Shown: one piece after another, positions 10,576 to 19,792 of the stretch | How positions within the stretch are numbered: position 1 is the first letter of the stretch | How the letters are laid out: each line of letters opens with the position of its first letter | Assembly: GCA_035939575.1 (NCBI GenBank) | Contig: DASZFS010000516.1 | Span: 1-48,209 of the forward strand | Origin: DATKHR01 sp035939575 | GTDB lineage: Bacteria > Acidobacteriota > Vicinamibacteria > Vicinamibacterales > CAVVIG01 | Length of the DNA stretch: 48,209 nt | Direction: 5' to 3' | Notes under the pieces: generated by a model | The model's input: the letters and a program-made list of their open reading frames with translations, nothing else | What the model was told of the DNA's origin: nothing | The model's database searches: none | Position numbers and translations under genes: made by a program

Positions 10576-11743
10576 CGCGCGCGGTTACTTTGGCGACTTC
10601 GGCGGCCGCTACGTGCCGGAGACGCTCGTCGAGCCGGTCGAGGAGCTCGAGCGGGCGTATCTGGTCGCCCGGGACGATCCGGAGTTCCAGCGCGAGCTGG
10701 GGCGTTTGCTCACGCACTACGTCGGGCGGCCGACGCCCGTCTACGAGGCCGCGCGCCTGACGCAGTCCGCCGGGGGCGCGACGATCTTCCTGAAGCGCGA
10801 GGACCTCACGCACACCGGCGCGCACAAGATCAACAACGCCCTCGGGCAGGCCCTGCTCGCGCAGCGCATGGGAAAGCCGCGAATCGTGGCTGAGACCGGG
10901 GCGGGGCAGCACGGCGTCGCCACCGCCACGGCGTGCGCGCTGCTGGGCCTGGAATGTTGCGTCTACATGGGCGCCGAGGACATGGATCGCCAGGCGCTCA
11001 ATGTTTTTCGCATGCGGCTGCTGGGAGCGGAGGTGTGTCGCGTGAACGCGGGCAGCCGAACGCTGAAGGATGCGATCAACGAGGCGATGCGGGACTGGGT
11101 GACCAACGTGGCCAGCACCTACTACCTGCTCGGGTCGGTCCTGGGGCCGCATCCTTATCCGCTCATGGTCCGCGAGTTCCAGGCCGTCATCGGGCTGGAG
11201 GCACGGGCACAGCTCCTCGAGATGACCGGCCGCCTCCCGACGGCTGTCTGCGCGTGCGTCGGCGGCGGCAGCAACTCCATCGGCATTTTCGACGCGTTCG
11301 TGAACGACCGCGATGTCCGCCTCGTCGGTGTGGAGGCCGGCGGCGACTCCCTGGCGCCCGGGCGGCACGCCGCGCGGTTCGCCGGAGGCAGCCCGGGTGT
11401 CCTGCAGGGCACGCGCACGTTCGTGCTTCAGGACGACCACGGCAACATCGAGCTGACCCACTCCATCTCCGCGGGACTCGACTATGCGGCCGTCGGTCCG
11501 GAGCACGCGTGGCTGCGCGCGCAGGGTCGATCTGAATACGCCTTCGTCACCGACGCTGAGGCGTTGACCGCGTTCCAGACGCTCGCGAAGCTCGAGGGCA
11601 TCCTGCCCGCGCTCGAATCAGCGCACGCGATCGCCCACGCCACGACGCTCGCGCGTGAGTTGGGACCGTCGGCGATCCTGCTGGTCAATTTGTCCGGGCG
11701 CGGCGACAAGGACGTGCAGACGGTGCAGAAATGTCTCGACTAG
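10547..11743 (+). CDS. trpB: Tryptophan synthase beta chain
   Basis: 398 residues from the ATG at 10547, chosen because GAGG precedes it and the protein then begins close to the conserved DARGYFGDFGGRYVPE; an ATG at 10514 is the upstream alternative. PLP enzyme that condenses indole with serine. Schiff-base K94 is in HTGAHKINNALGQ. GAGQHGVATA and the phosphate loop GGGSNSIG near 240 are intact, as is the C-terminal NLSGRGDKD. It is of the TrpB1 type that pairs with TrpA, whose gene follows with a 13-base overlap. Confidence 0.98.
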   Translation: MPVISRRDPDARGYFGDFGGRYVPETLVEPVEELERAYLVARDDPEFQRELGRLLTHYVGRPTPVYEAARLTQSAGGATIFLKREDLTHTGAHKINNALGQALLAQRMGKPRIVAETGAGQHGVATATACALLGLECCVYMGAEDMDRQALNVFRMRLLGAEVCRVNAGSRTLKDAINEAMRDWVTNVASTYYLLGSVLGPHPYPLMVREFQAVIGLEARAQLLEMTGRLPTAVCACVGGGSNSIGIFDAFVNDRDVRLVGVEAGGDSLAPGRHAARFAGGSPGVLQGTRTFVLQDDHGNIELTHSISAGLDYAAVGPEHAWLRAQGRSEYAFVTDAEALTAFQTLAKLEGILPALESAHAIAHATTLARELGPSAILLVNLSGRGDKDVQTVQKCLD

Positions 11744-12543
11744 CTGCGGCCTTCGACCGCATCCGCGCCCGCGGCCGGGGCGGTCTGGTCACTTACACGA
11801 CGGCGGGCGACCCGGATTTGCCGCGATCGGGGGAGATCCTGCTCGCGCTCGATCGCGCCGGTGCCGACGTGCTCGAGGTGGGCGTGCCCTTTTCCGATCC
11901 GCTGGCGGACGGTCCGGTCATCCAGCGCGCCACAGAGCGGGCGCTGGCGTCCGGCGCGACGCTTCGCGCCGCGCTCGACCTCATCCGGACGCTCCGCCCC
12001 AGAATCTCGGCGCCGATCGTCGTGTTCAGCTATGCCAACCCACTCCTACGCATGGGGCTTGAAGCGTTCGCGCGGACGGCACGGGACGCGGGAGTGGACG
12101 GTGTCCTCGCGCTCGATCTGCCGATAGAGGAGGCAACCGAGTTTCGTGCGACGCTGGGGGCGGCGGGTCTGGATGTGATCTTCCTGCTCAGCCCCACCAC
12201 GACGGAGGCACGAATTGGAAAGGCGGCGGCCCTGGGGAGCGGGTTCCTGTACGGCATCTCACGACTGGGTGTGACGGGGGCGCGGGATCGCGTGGCGTCC
12301 GGCGCCGAGGCGCTGGTCCGGCGCATCCGTGCACAGACGACGATGCCGATTGCGCTCGGCTTCGGCGTCTCCCGACCCGAGCAGGTCGCTGAGATCGGCG
12401 CATACGCGGACGCCGCGGTTGTCGGCAGCGCGCTGGTGTCGGTCGTGGCGGAGCATGGGCAATCCGCCGACCTGGTGCCGGCGGTTGAGGCCTACGTACG
12501 GTGGCTCCTGGGGTCGGCCCCCTTACAAGATGCGAACGCTTGA
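11731..12543 (+). CDS. trpA: Tryptophan synthase alpha chain
   Basis: 270 residues. It cleaves indole-3-glycerol phosphate and channels indole to TrpB. Catalytic E49 and D60 fall in LEVGVPFSDPLADGP, at the same numbering as the enterobacterial enzyme. The loop 6 region and the phosphate-binding GFGVS segment (about 210) are present. It overlaps trpB at its start and the chorismate mutase gene at its end by 14 bases, so seven consecutive trp genes form an unbroken coupled chain. Confidence 0.98.
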   Translation: MSRLAAAFDRIRARGRGGLVTYTTAGDPDLPRSGEILLALDRAGADVLEVGVPFSDPLADGPVIQRATERALASGATLRAALDLIRTLRPRISAPIVVFSYANPLLRMGLEAFARTARDAGVDGVLALDLPIEEATEFRATLGAAGLDVIFLLSPTTTEARIGKAAALGSGFLYGISRLGVTGARDRVASGAEALVRRIRAQTTMPIALGFGVSRPEQVAEIGAYADAAVVGSALVSVVAEHGQSADLVPAVEAYVRWLLGSAPLQDANA

Positions 12544-12841
12544 CGAGCTGCGGGAAGACATCGATCGGGTGGACGAGGTCCTGGTCCGGCTGCTGAACGA
12601 GCGCGCGCGGGTCGCGTGCGAGATCGGCCGCCTGAAGAAGGAGCTGGGGGTCGAGGTCTACCAGCCAGAGCGCGAAAAGCAGGTGCTGGCGCACGTCCGG
12701 GGCGTTGCCGCCGAAGGCCCGCTTGGATCGGACGCCATCGCGCGGCTGTTCGAGCGGATCATCGACGAGGCGCGGCGCCTGGAACGGCGCGTGGTGCATG
12801 AGGGCGAAGCCCACGGTGACGAAGCCTACAGGACGAAGTAG
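12530..12841 (+). CDS. Chorismate mutase, AroQ class
   Basis: 103 residues from the ATG at 12530, inside the last codons of trpA. It is a small all-alpha mutase that rearranges chorismate to prephenate. Active-site residues map onto the enterobacterial P-protein domain: R8 in LRED, R25 or R27 in NERARVA, K36/K37 in GRLKKELG, and R48 and E49 in QPEREK. It stands alone and is not fused to prephenate dehydratase or DAHP synthase. The DAHP synthase follows immediately, however, and in Bacillus the two are one polypeptide. Complex formation between them is likely but is inference. Confidence 0.93.
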   Translation: MRTLDELREDIDRVDEVLVRLLNERARVACEIGRLKKELGVEVYQPEREKQVLAHVRGVAAEGPLGSDAIARLFERIIDEARRLERRVVHEGEAHGDEAYRTK

Positions 12842-12872
12842 CATCATGAAAGCAGTGGAGGAAGCGGAAGCC

Positions 12873-13919
12873 ATGGTGGTTGTCATGCAGGAACGTGCGA
12901 GCGAGGAGCAGATCGAGCGCGTGGTCGCGCGCCTCGTCGAAATGGGGATGGACGTGCACCGATCCACCGGCGTGACGCGTACGGTGCTCGGCGCCGTCGG
13001 GTCCGGCCGGCCGGATGCGGGCATCATCGAGATGCTGGACGGCGTGCACGAGGTGCTCCGTATCTCGGAGCCGTACAAGCTGGCGAGCCGCACCTTCAAG
13101 CCGGAGGGCACAGTCGTGACCGTCGGCGACGTGCGGATCGGCGGCGACGAGGTCATCGTGATGGCGGGGCCCTGCTCCGCGGAAAGCGAGAAGCAGGTCC
13201 GCGCCGCCGCGACGGCGGTGCGCCGCGCCGGCGCGAAGATCTTCCGCGGCGGTGCGTTCAAGCCCCGCAGCTCGCCCTACAGTTTCCAGGGGCTCGGCGA
13301 GGAGGGATTGCGCCTGCTGCGCGATGCCTCGACCGCCGAGAACTTGAAGCTCATCACCGAAGTGATGGACGTCAGCCAGATTGAATTGATCGATCGCTAC
13401 ACCGACATCTTCCAGCTCGGCGCGCGGAACATGCAGAACTTCACGCTGCTGCGCGAGCTTGGCCACGCGCGGAAGCCGGTCCTCATCAAACGCGGCATCT
13501 CCGCGACCATCGAGGAATGGCTGCTCTCGGCGGAGTACGTGCTGAGCGGCGGCAACCTGGACGTGATCCTCTGCGAGCGCGGCATCCGCACGTTCGAAAC
13601 GGCCACGCGCAACACGTTCGACATCTCGGCGATTCCGGTCGTGCGCAAGCTGAGCCATCTGCCGATCGTGGCCGACCCGAGCCATGGCGCGGGGCGCCGG
13701 GACATGGTGGCGCCGATGGCCCGCGCCGCGGTCGCGGCGGGCGCAGACGGCCTCATCATCGAAGTGCATTGCGACCCGGACCATGCGCTGAGCGACGGCG
13801 CGCAGTCCATGTTCCCGGCACAGTTCGACCGGCTGATGGCTGAGCTCCGGATCATCGCGCCGGCGATCGGCCGCAGCATCTGCCTCGAGGCGGTTGCGCG
13901 GCGCGGCTGGGGAGCCTGA
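12873..13919 (+). CDS. aroF: 3-deoxy-7-phosphoheptulonate (DAHP) synthase, type I beta
   Basis: 348 residues from the ATG at 12873, which matches where family members of the Thermotoga type begin (MVVVMQERASEEQ); an in-frame ATG at 12846, five bases after the mutase stop, is the alternative. Residues 1-65 form a ferredoxin-like regulatory domain. The barrel follows, with AGPCSAES (metal ligand C101), KIFRGGAFKPRSSPYSFQG, GARNMQNF, KRGISATIEEW, DPSHGAGRR and EVHCDPDHALSDG. It condenses PEP and erythrose-4-phosphate, the entry step of the shikimate pathway. In the Thermotoga enzyme the N-terminal domain binds Tyr, so Tyr inhibition here is plausible. Its place in a Trp-attenuated operon couples pathway entry to Trp supply. 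Confidence 0.96.
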   Translation: MVVVMQERASEEQIERVVARLVEMGMDVHRSTGVTRTVLGAVGSGRPDAGIIEMLDGVHEVLRISEPYKLASRTFKPEGTVVTVGDVRIGGDEVIVMAGPCSAESEKQVRAAATAVRRAGAKIFRGGAFKPRSSPYSFQGLGEEGLRLLRDASTAENLKLITEVMDVSQIELIDRYTDIFQLGARNMQNFTLLRELGHARKPVLIKRGISATIEEWLLSAEYVLSGGNLDVILCERGIRTFETATRNTFDISAIPVVRKLSHLPIVADPSHGAGRRDMVAPMARAAVAAGADGLIIEVHCDPDHALSDGAQSMFPAQFDRLMAELRIIAPAIGRSICLEAVARRGWGA

Positions 13920-14002
13920 CTCGTGGCCGGTTGCAGGTCGCTGGCTCCGAGACGAAGACTAGACGACAGCCCATTTCATAAACGAGCTGAAGGCTCTCAG
14001 GC

Positions 14003-14124
14003 GGGCTGAAGACTCATGGCCGCGTGCAGTTGCCTCGCCCCGAGATCAAGATTGTACAGGGTTACAAAAGGTCGCCAGGACTCGAGGGCGTAGGCAACTG
14101 CACGCGACCATGAGTCCTCAGCCC
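14003..14124 (+). repeat. 122-bp palindromic repeat element, copy 2
   Basis: Left arm 14003-14040 and right arm 14086-14124 form a near-perfect 38-bp inverted repeat around a 45-base centre. The right arm carries an ATG (14110) that opens the longest tyrA reading frame. A partial extra outer arm (GCTGAAGGCTCTCAGGC) lies just before it, at about 13986-14002, and a similar one precedes copy 4. It lies between the DAHP synthase gene and tyrA, in a 229-base gap that has no other evident feature. Confidence 0.9.
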
Positions 14125-14148
14125 GATTCCGATCATCACGCGGAACCA

Positions 14149-15039
14149 ATGCACCTGCCCGTCATCCAACCCGGCCGCGCCCGCGCCGCTGGCGCGGCCG
14201 CCGCGCCACCGCTCTTCGAGAAGATCGGCATCGTCGGCCTCGGACTCATCGGCGGATCGATCGCGCTCGCGGCGCGCCAGCTCTGGCCGTCGTCGCTGGT
14301 GATTGCCGTTGACAACAAGGATGTCCTCGAAACGGCGATGCGCCTGCACGCGATCGACGTCGCCGCCGACGACCTCATCGTTCTCGCGGAAGCCGATCTG
14401 GTCATCCTTGCGGCGCCGATCCGGCAGAACGTGGCGCTCCTCGGCGAGCTCGAGGACTACGTGCGCACATCCGCGATCGTGACGGACGTCGGCAGCACGA
14501 AGCGCGAGATGGCGGCGGCCGCGCGCCAGCTGCCCGATCGTTTGACCTTCGTCGGAGGGCACCCGCTCGCGGGCGCGGCGCGCGGCGGGCTCGATCACGC
14601 GCGGCCCGATCTGTTTCAGGGTCGGCCCTGGATCCTGACGACCAGCGCGGTCGAGGCCGTCGCACGCATGTCGGCGTTCGTCGAGGCGCTCGGCGCGACC
14701 CCCCGGACGATGGCGGCGGACGCGCACGATCGGCTGGTCGCGTCGCTCAGCCATCTGCCGCAGCTGACATCGAGCGCGCTGATGCAGGTCGTGGGGGAGC
14801 GCACCGGATCGGACGGCCTGACGCTCGCGGGCAGAGGTCTCGCCGATACCACGCGGCTGGCCTCGAGCCCCGCGGACATCTGGAAGGACATCGCCGCGAC
14901 GAACGCGGATTACATCGGCGCCGCGCTGGACGCGCTGATCGCGGTCCTGAAGGATCTGCGGCGCGACCTGCCATCGGGCGAGCGCCTCGCCGAAGTATTC
15001 GACGAGGCCGCCCGCTGGCGGGAACAACTTCCAAAGTAG
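14149..15039 (+). CDS. tyrA: Prephenate dehydrogenase
   Basis: 296 residues from the ATG at 14149. The frame also opens at 14110, but that ATG lies within the repeat stem, so I prefer the later start; neither has a good ribosome site. It oxidises prephenate to 4-hydroxyphenylpyruvate, for tyrosine. The Rossmann motif GIVGLGLIGGS is near residue 25. TDVGSTK, GGHPLAGAARGG (substrate-binding histidine) and the helical C-terminal domain with LVASLSHLPQ follow. There is no chorismate mutase or ACT domain fused. It is last in the aromatic operon and is separated from it by the palindromic element. Confidence 0.93.
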   Translation: MHLPVIQPGRARAAGAAAAPPLFEKIGIVGLGLIGGSIALAARQLWPSSLVIAVDNKDVLETAMRLHAIDVAADDLIVLAEADLVILAAPIRQNVALLGELEDYVRTSAIVTDVGSTKREMAAAARQLPDRLTFVGGHPLAGAARGGLDHARPDLFQGRPWILTTSAVEAVARMSAFVEALGATPRTMAADAHDRLVASLSHLPQLTSSALMQVVGERTGSDGLTLAGRGLADTTRLASSPADIWKDIAATNADYIGAALDALIAVLKDLRRDLPSGERLAEVFDEAARWREQLPK

Positions 15040-15087
15040 GTGCTTGGAGCTGCGCGGAGCTCAGAAGCGACATGACGGCTCAGCGTG

Positions 15088-15209
15088 GGGCTGGAGACTC
15101 ATGGCCGCGTGCAGTTGCCTCGCCCAAAATCAGAATGGTCAAGGGCTGTCGCCGCGTCGTGAGGACTCGCGGGCGCAGGCAACTGCACGCGACCATGAGT
15201 CTTCAGCCC
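15088..15209 (+). repeat. 122-bp palindromic repeat element, copy 3
   Basis: Left arm 15088-15125 and right arm 15171-15209, with a 45-base centre. Same orientation and exact length as copy 2. It fills most of the 189-base gap between the convergent tyrA and M16 peptidase genes. The centre is the most diverged of the three copies, while the arms stay complementary. Confidence 0.9.
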
Positions 15210-15228
15210 TCCTCAGAGCGCTGACGGT

Positions 15229-18060
15229 CTATGGCTGGGCCGAGGCTGCCGGCACGAGCGTGACGACGGTCGATCGATCGGCCGGGAAGTATTTCCTGAA
15301 CACCGCCTGAAGCGTCTGCGGCGTGATGGCGTCGATGCGCTGTGCGCGTGTCAGGATCTCGTGCGGATCGCGATCGAAGAGGTGGACGGTTTGGAGCCGG
15401 GCCAACCAGTAGTCGTTCTGCCTGAGTGACGTCTCGTACTGACGACGCGCGGATTCCTTCGCGCGGTTGGTGAGGTCGGGCGACGGGCCGTCCTTCTGCA
15501 GGCGCGCGATCTCCTGCATCACCCGGCTGGTCATCGCGTCCAGGTTTTCCGGCGCTGCGCCGAAGCGGACCTCGATGCGTCCGGCGCCGCGCTGGGGCAG
15601 CGGCTGCTGGAGGCCGGCCGACACGCTGTAGGTCTGGCCCAGCTCTTCGCGCAGGATATCGCGCAAGGTGATTTGCAGGACGGTTGTCGCCTCCTGCAGC
15701 TGCTCCTGCTCGGTGGGATCCGGATTCGGATCGGCAAAGAAGCTGATCACGGCCTGTCCGCGCGGCTCGCGGCCGGCTTCGACTTTCGCCCGCTGATTCG
15801 ATGCCGGGAAGTTCAGCCCGACGTCCTTGAAGCGCGACACGCGCTGGCCGGACGAGGGCAGCGACCCGATGTACTGTGCCAGCAACGGCACGGCGTCATC
15901 GACTTTGAACGCGCCGACCATGAAGAACGTGAAGTCAGCCGCGTTCGAGAACGACTGCTTGTAGAACGCGGTCATCTTGTTCTTGTCGAGTGTCGCCACA
16001 CGCTCCGGCGTCAGAGGCTGCGACGTGTAGTGGTTGCCCGAGTTGATCTGGGCGAGCTTCTCGCCGAACACCTGGCCCGGGGCGCGTCCACGATTGGCGA
16101 CGGCGGCCTCGAGCTGCCGCTTCAGCAGCGGGAACGCGTCGGGGTCGTCGCCTGGCGCGGTGAATTCCTGGTAGAGCAGCTGCAGCCCCGTCTCGAGCTG
16201 AGCGGGCGCGGCGGATCCCGAGATGCCGTGAGAGGAGAGCCCGATGAACGGCCGGGCCGCGGCCAGCTTGCCCGTCAGGATTTTCTCGAGATCGGCAACC
16301 TTCAGCCCGCCGACGCCCGACAGCGACGCGTAGCCATCGGCCATCGACGCTTCGACGAAGTCGCTCGGCGGCGCCAGCGACGAACCGCCGGACGCGCTCA
16401 TGGTGAACACGACCTGGTCGTTCTTGAAGTCGGTCGGCTTGAGCCACGCCTCCACCCCGTTGGCGAACCGTACGACGGTGACGCCGAGATCGTCGACTGT
16501 GCGTCGGCTGGCGATGGCGGCGGCGGCCGGGGCGTGCTCCATCAGGCTGCGGGTTGCCATCGCCTCGGTCAGCGGCGTCACTCGGATCGCGCTCGCCGCG
16601 GTCAGCGACGCCTGCAGCTCCGCGTCCGTCGGAATCTTGATGCCGGGCTTCTGAGGCGACGTGGCCAGGATGACGCGGCTGTCGTCGGTCAGGAGCGCCT
16701 TCGCCAACGCCGAGACCTCGGCGTCGGAGATCGTCGGCAGGACCTGCTGCACCAGGCGATATTCGTACGCAATGCCCGGGCTCGGCTCGCCGTTCAGAAA
16801 GTGCCGGACATACTCCTCCGCGTAGGAGCCGCTCTCGGTCTTGTCGCGCTCGGCGTACGCCCTCTCGTAGAAGGCGGCCATCCATTTCCGCGCCCGGTCG
16901 ACTTCCGATCCGGTGAAGCCAAACTCCTTGACGCGGTTGGCCTCCTGCACCAGCGTGCTCACGCCGTCGTCGAGGTGTCCGTCGGGCACGGTCGCACCCA
17001 TTGAGAACGTCGCCACGTCGCGGCTCAGGGTCCCGCTGCCGACGCCGGCGCCGAGGAACTTCGCGTCGGGACGCCGCTCCGCGTCGTTGAAGCGTTCGTC
17101 GAAGATGTGCTCGAGCACGCGCTCGACGAGATCCCGCCGGTAATCAACCGCGCGCTCCTGGCCCTCGCGAGGACGCTTACGCTCGATCGTGACGCTCGAT
17201 CGCGTGACCTCCGGGTCGCTGACAACGCTGACCAGCAGCTCTTTGTGAATCGGCACCGTGCGGTCCGGCATCGGCGCGGCGGGCGCGCGGTCGGTGAGCG
17301 GACCGAAGTTGGATTTGATCGACGACTCGATCGTGTCGGGCGCGATGTCGCCGACAACGATGAGGGCCATGCGCTCGGGCCGGTACCAGGTGTCGTAGAA
17401 CGCCTTCAGCCGCTCGCGCGGCGCGGTGCGAATGATGTCAGGCTTCCCGATGGGCAGCCGCTCGGCATAGCGTGATTTGTAGAAGAGCAGCGGGAGCTGC
17501 TTGTCCCGGATGCGCGAGCCGGCGCCGAGTCCGAGCCGCCATTCCTCGATGACGACCGGACGCTCCTTGTCGATTTCCTCCGTGCTGAGGGTCAGGCCGC
17601 CGGCGTAGTCGGACAGCGCCGTCATGGCCTTTGCCAGGATCTCGGGCTTGTCGGACGGCAGATCGAGCATGTAGACCGTCTCGTCGAAGCTCGTGTAAGC
17701 ATTGACGTGCGGCCCCAGGCGCGCGCCCACCGACTCGAAATAGGAGAACACTTCGCCCGGCTTGAAATGCTCGCTGCCGTTGAACGCCATGTGCTCGACC
17801 AGGTGGGCGAGGCCCTGCTGGTCGTCGGCCTCCATCATCGAGCCTGCCTTCACGGCGAGGCGCATCGAGACGCGCTGGGCCGGCCGGTTGTTCTGGCGGA
17901 TGTAGTACTGCAGCCCGTTCGGGAGCGTCGCGGTGCGCACGGCTGTGTCGAATGGCAGCGTGTCCTGAAGGTTGATGGGGGTCTGTGCTAGCAGCGCCGT
18001 GGTGGCGCTGAGCACGACCGCAAACAGGGCAGCGAAGGCGTGACGCAGTCGGATGCTCAT
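15229..18060 (-). CDS. M16 family zinc peptidase (insulinase/pitrilysin-like)
   Basis: 943 residues from the ATG at 18060 (a further ATG at 18072 is in frame). A signal peptide ends near LLAQ (about 26), so the protein is exported. The inverted zinc motif HLVEH is at 86-90, and the distal glutamate is in the EEWRLG segment near 165. Four M16 domains fit the length: the N-terminal pair is active, and the second half (from about 500) resembles the inactive partner domain. Such periplasmic pitrilysins degrade peptides in a closed clamshell chamber. It is divergent from the thiolase gene with only 28 bases between the start codons. Confidence 0.93.
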   Translation of the reverse strand: MSIRLRHAFAALFAVVLSATTALLAQTPINLQDTLPFDTAVRTATLPNGLQYYIRQNNRPAQRVSMRLAVKAGSMMEADDQQGLAHLVEHMAFNGSEHFKPGEVFSYFESVGARLGPHVNAYTSFDETVYMLDLPSDKPEILAKAMTALSDYAGGLTLSTEEIDKERPVVIEEWRLGLGAGSRIRDKQLPLLFYKSRYAERLPIGKPDIIRTAPRERLKAFYDTWYRPERMALIVVGDIAPDTIESSIKSNFGPLTDRAPAAPMPDRTVPIHKELLVSVVSDPEVTRSSVTIERKRPREGQERAVDYRRDLVERVLEHIFDERFNDAERRPDAKFLGAGVGSGTLSRDVATFSMGATVPDGHLDDGVSTLVQEANRVKEFGFTGSEVDRARKWMAAFYERAYAERDKTESGSYAEEYVRHFLNGEPSPGIAYEYRLVQQVLPTISDAEVSALAKALLTDDSRVILATSPQKPGIKIPTDAELQASLTAASAIRVTPLTEAMATRSLMEHAPAAAAIASRRTVDDLGVTVVRFANGVEAWLKPTDFKNDQVVFTMSASGGSSLAPPSDFVEASMADGYASLSGVGGLKVADLEKILTGKLAAARPFIGLSSHGISGSAAPAQLETGLQLLYQEFTAPGDDPDAFPLLKRQLEAAVANRGRAPGQVFGEKLAQINSGNHYTSQPLTPERVATLDKNKMTAFYKQSFSNAADFTFFMVGAFKVDDAVPLLAQYIGSLPSSGQRVSRFKDVGLNFPASNQRAKVEAGREPRGQAVISFFADPNPDPTEQEQLQEATTVLQITLRDILREELGQTYSVSAGLQQPLPQRGAGRIEVRFGAAPENLDAMTSRVMQEIARLQKDGPSPDLTNRAKESARRQYETSLRQNDYWLARLQTVHLFDRDPHEILTRAQRIDAITPQTLQAVFRKYFPADRSTVVTLVPAASAQP

Positions 18061-18088
18061 GCGCGGAACCATTCAGTATTATTAGATC

Positions 18089-19315
18089 ATGAGCGGCGAC
18101 TTCGAGACGGTGATCCTGAGCGCGTGCCGGACGCCAATCGGTGCGTTTGGCGGCGGGCTCCGAGACGTGTCAGCGGTCGATCTGGGCGCGGTCGTCGTGC
18201 GCGAAGCCATCGCGCGTGCCGGCGTGGCGGCGCCGGACGTCGGGGACGTCGTGCTGGGATGCGTGCTGCAGGCCGGTGCAGGGATGAACGTCGCACGGCA
18301 GGCCGCGTTGAAGGCCGGGCTGCCGGTCGAGGTGCCCGGCGAAACGGTGAACCGGGTGTGCGGATCCGGACTCCAGGCGGTCGTCCACGCGCTGGAGAGC
18401 ATCCATGTCGGATACGTGGACACGGTCGTCGCCGGTGGCACCGAGTCGATGTCGAACGCGCCATATCTCCTCAAGGGCGCCCGCTGGGGCTATCGCCTGG
18501 GGAACGCCGAGGCGATCGACTCGATGCTTCACGAGGGGCTCACGTGCGCGATCGCCGCCTGCCACATGGGCATGACGGCTGAGGAAGTGGCGTCGCGCTA
18601 CAACGTATCGCGCGCGGACCAGGACGCTTTTTCGGCGCGGAGCCAGCACCGCGCGATCGCCGCCATCAAGGAAGGACGGTTCAAGGCCGAGATCGTTCCG
18701 GTGCCCGTGCCGCAAAAGAAGGGGGAGCCGGTCTTCATCGATACCGACGAGTACCCGCGCGCGGAAACCACGATCGATCGCCTCGCCGCGCTGAAGCCAG
18801 CGTTCAAGAAGGACGGCTCGGTAACTGCCGGCAACTCGTCCGGCATCAACGATGGCGCGTCTGCTCTGGTCATCGCGAGTGGCGACAAGGCGCGGAGGCT
18901 CGGCCGTCAGCCGCTGGCCCGAATTCTGTCCCATGCTTCCACGGGCGTCGATCCGAAGGTCATGGGGATTGGACCGGTGTCTGCGGTCCGCAAGGCCGTG
19001 GAACGGGCGAACTTGACGCTTGCGGACATCAATCTGTTCGAGCTCAACGAAGCGTTTGCGGCCCAGTCGATCGCCGTCACGCGCGAGCTCGGTCTCGACG
19101 TCCGGGGGACAGGGGCCCCCGGAGTGGATGATGAGCGGGTGAACGTCAACGGCGGCGCCATCGCGCTCGGTCATCCAATTGGCGCCAGCGGCGCGCGCGT
19201 GCTGACGACGCTCGTGTACGCGCTGCATGCGCGGAAGGCGCGGTACGGCGTGGCGTCGCTCTGCATCGGCGGAGGCATGGGCATCGCGATGGTGGTGGAG
19301 CGGATCGGTGCCTGA
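18089..19315 (+). CDS. Acetyl-CoA C-acyltransferase (thiolase)
   Basis: 408 residues. The nucleophile C91 is in NRVCGSG. The C-terminal catalytic blocks NVNGGAIALGHPIGASGAR (His) and CIGGGMGIAM (second Cys) are intact. It condenses or cleaves acyl-CoA thioesters. The sequence resembles biosynthetic acetoacetyl-CoA thiolases, but the exact chain-length preference cannot be told. No other beta-oxidation, ketone or polyhydroxyalkanoate genes are adjacent. Its last codons overlap the start of the JAMM protein gene. Confidence 0.95.
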   Translation: MSGDFETVILSACRTPIGAFGGGLRDVSAVDLGAVVVREAIARAGVAAPDVGDVVLGCVLQAGAGMNVARQAALKAGLPVEVPGETVNRVCGSGLQAVVHALESIHVGYVDTVVAGGTESMSNAPYLLKGARWGYRLGNAEAIDSMLHEGLTCAIAACHMGMTAEEVASRYNVSRADQDAFSARSQHRAIAAIKEGRFKAEIVPVPVPQKKGEPVFIDTDEYPRAETTIDRLAALKPAFKKDGSVTAGNSSGINDGASALVIASGDKARRLGRQPLARILSHASTGVDPKVMGIGPVSAVRKAVERANLTLADINLFELNEAFAAQSIAVTRELGLDVRGTGAPGVDDERVNVNGGAIALGHPIGASGARVLTTLVYALHARKARYGVASLCIGGGMGIAMVVERIGA

Positions 19316-19733
19316 GGACAACGGCCCCGAGCGCGTGACGACGACGGCCATCGAGCAGATCGTTTCGCGTGCGCGGGCGGCGGCGCCCGAGGAGTGCTGC
19401 GGGGTCCTGATAGGCAGCCGCGCCGGTGTCGCGGAAGCGGTCGCCACGCGCAACCTCGCGGAGACGCCGACGACGCGGTTTCTAATCGACCCGAAAGGTC
19501 ACCTTGACGCGCTGCGCGACGCGCGCCGGCGCGGGCTCGACGTGGTCGGCTTCTATCACTCGCATCCGCGGTCCGCGGCGCTGCCGTCGCCGACCGATCT
19601 GGCGGAGGCCAGCTACCCCGACCACCTGTTTCTCATCGTTGGGCTCAGTCTGCCGACGCCTGACCTCCGGCTCTATCGGTTTACCGGCGGCGCATTCGTA
19701 TGTGTGCCGTTCGTCTGCCTCTCAGAAGGCTGA
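19308..19733 (+). CDS. JAMM/MPN (Mov34) domain metalloprotease-like protein
   Basis: 141 residues from the GTG at 19308, eight bases inside the thiolase gene. The full JAMM zinc signature is present: E28/E29 in PEECCG, and H84-S-H86 followed by D97 exactly ten residues after H86 (HSHP...SPTD). Eukaryotic relatives remove ubiquitin. Bacterial stand-alone relatives often process sulfur-carrier proteins of the ThiS/MoaD type, but no such carrier or E1-like gene is in this window. The stop codon is formed within a GGCTGA of the repeat remnant that follows. Function in this setting is unknown. Confidence 0.88.
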   Translation: MPEDNGPERVTTTAIEQIVSRARAAAPEECCGVLIGSRAGVAEAVATRNLAETPTTRFLIDPKGHLDALRDARRRGLDVVGFYHSHPRSAALPSPTDLAEASYPDHLFLIVGLSLPTPDLRLYRFTGGAFVCVPFVCLSEG

Positions 19734-19745
19734 AGACTCTGAGGC

Positions 19746-19783
19746 GGGCTGAATACTCATCGGCGGCCATGAGTCTTCAGCCC
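19746..19783 (+). repeat. Reduced copy 4 of the palindromic element (outer arms only)
   Basis: GGGCTGAATACTCATCGG and the nearly complementary GGCCATGAGTCTTCAGCCC abut, giving a 38-bp palindrome equal to the outer ends of the 122-bp element with the inner arms and centre missing. A further outer-arm-like piece (GGCTGAAGACTCTGAGGC) lies at 19728-19745, as before copy 2. It fills the 59-base gap between the convergent JAMM and ADOP genes. Confidence 0.8.
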
Positions 19784-19792
19784 CATTCAAGT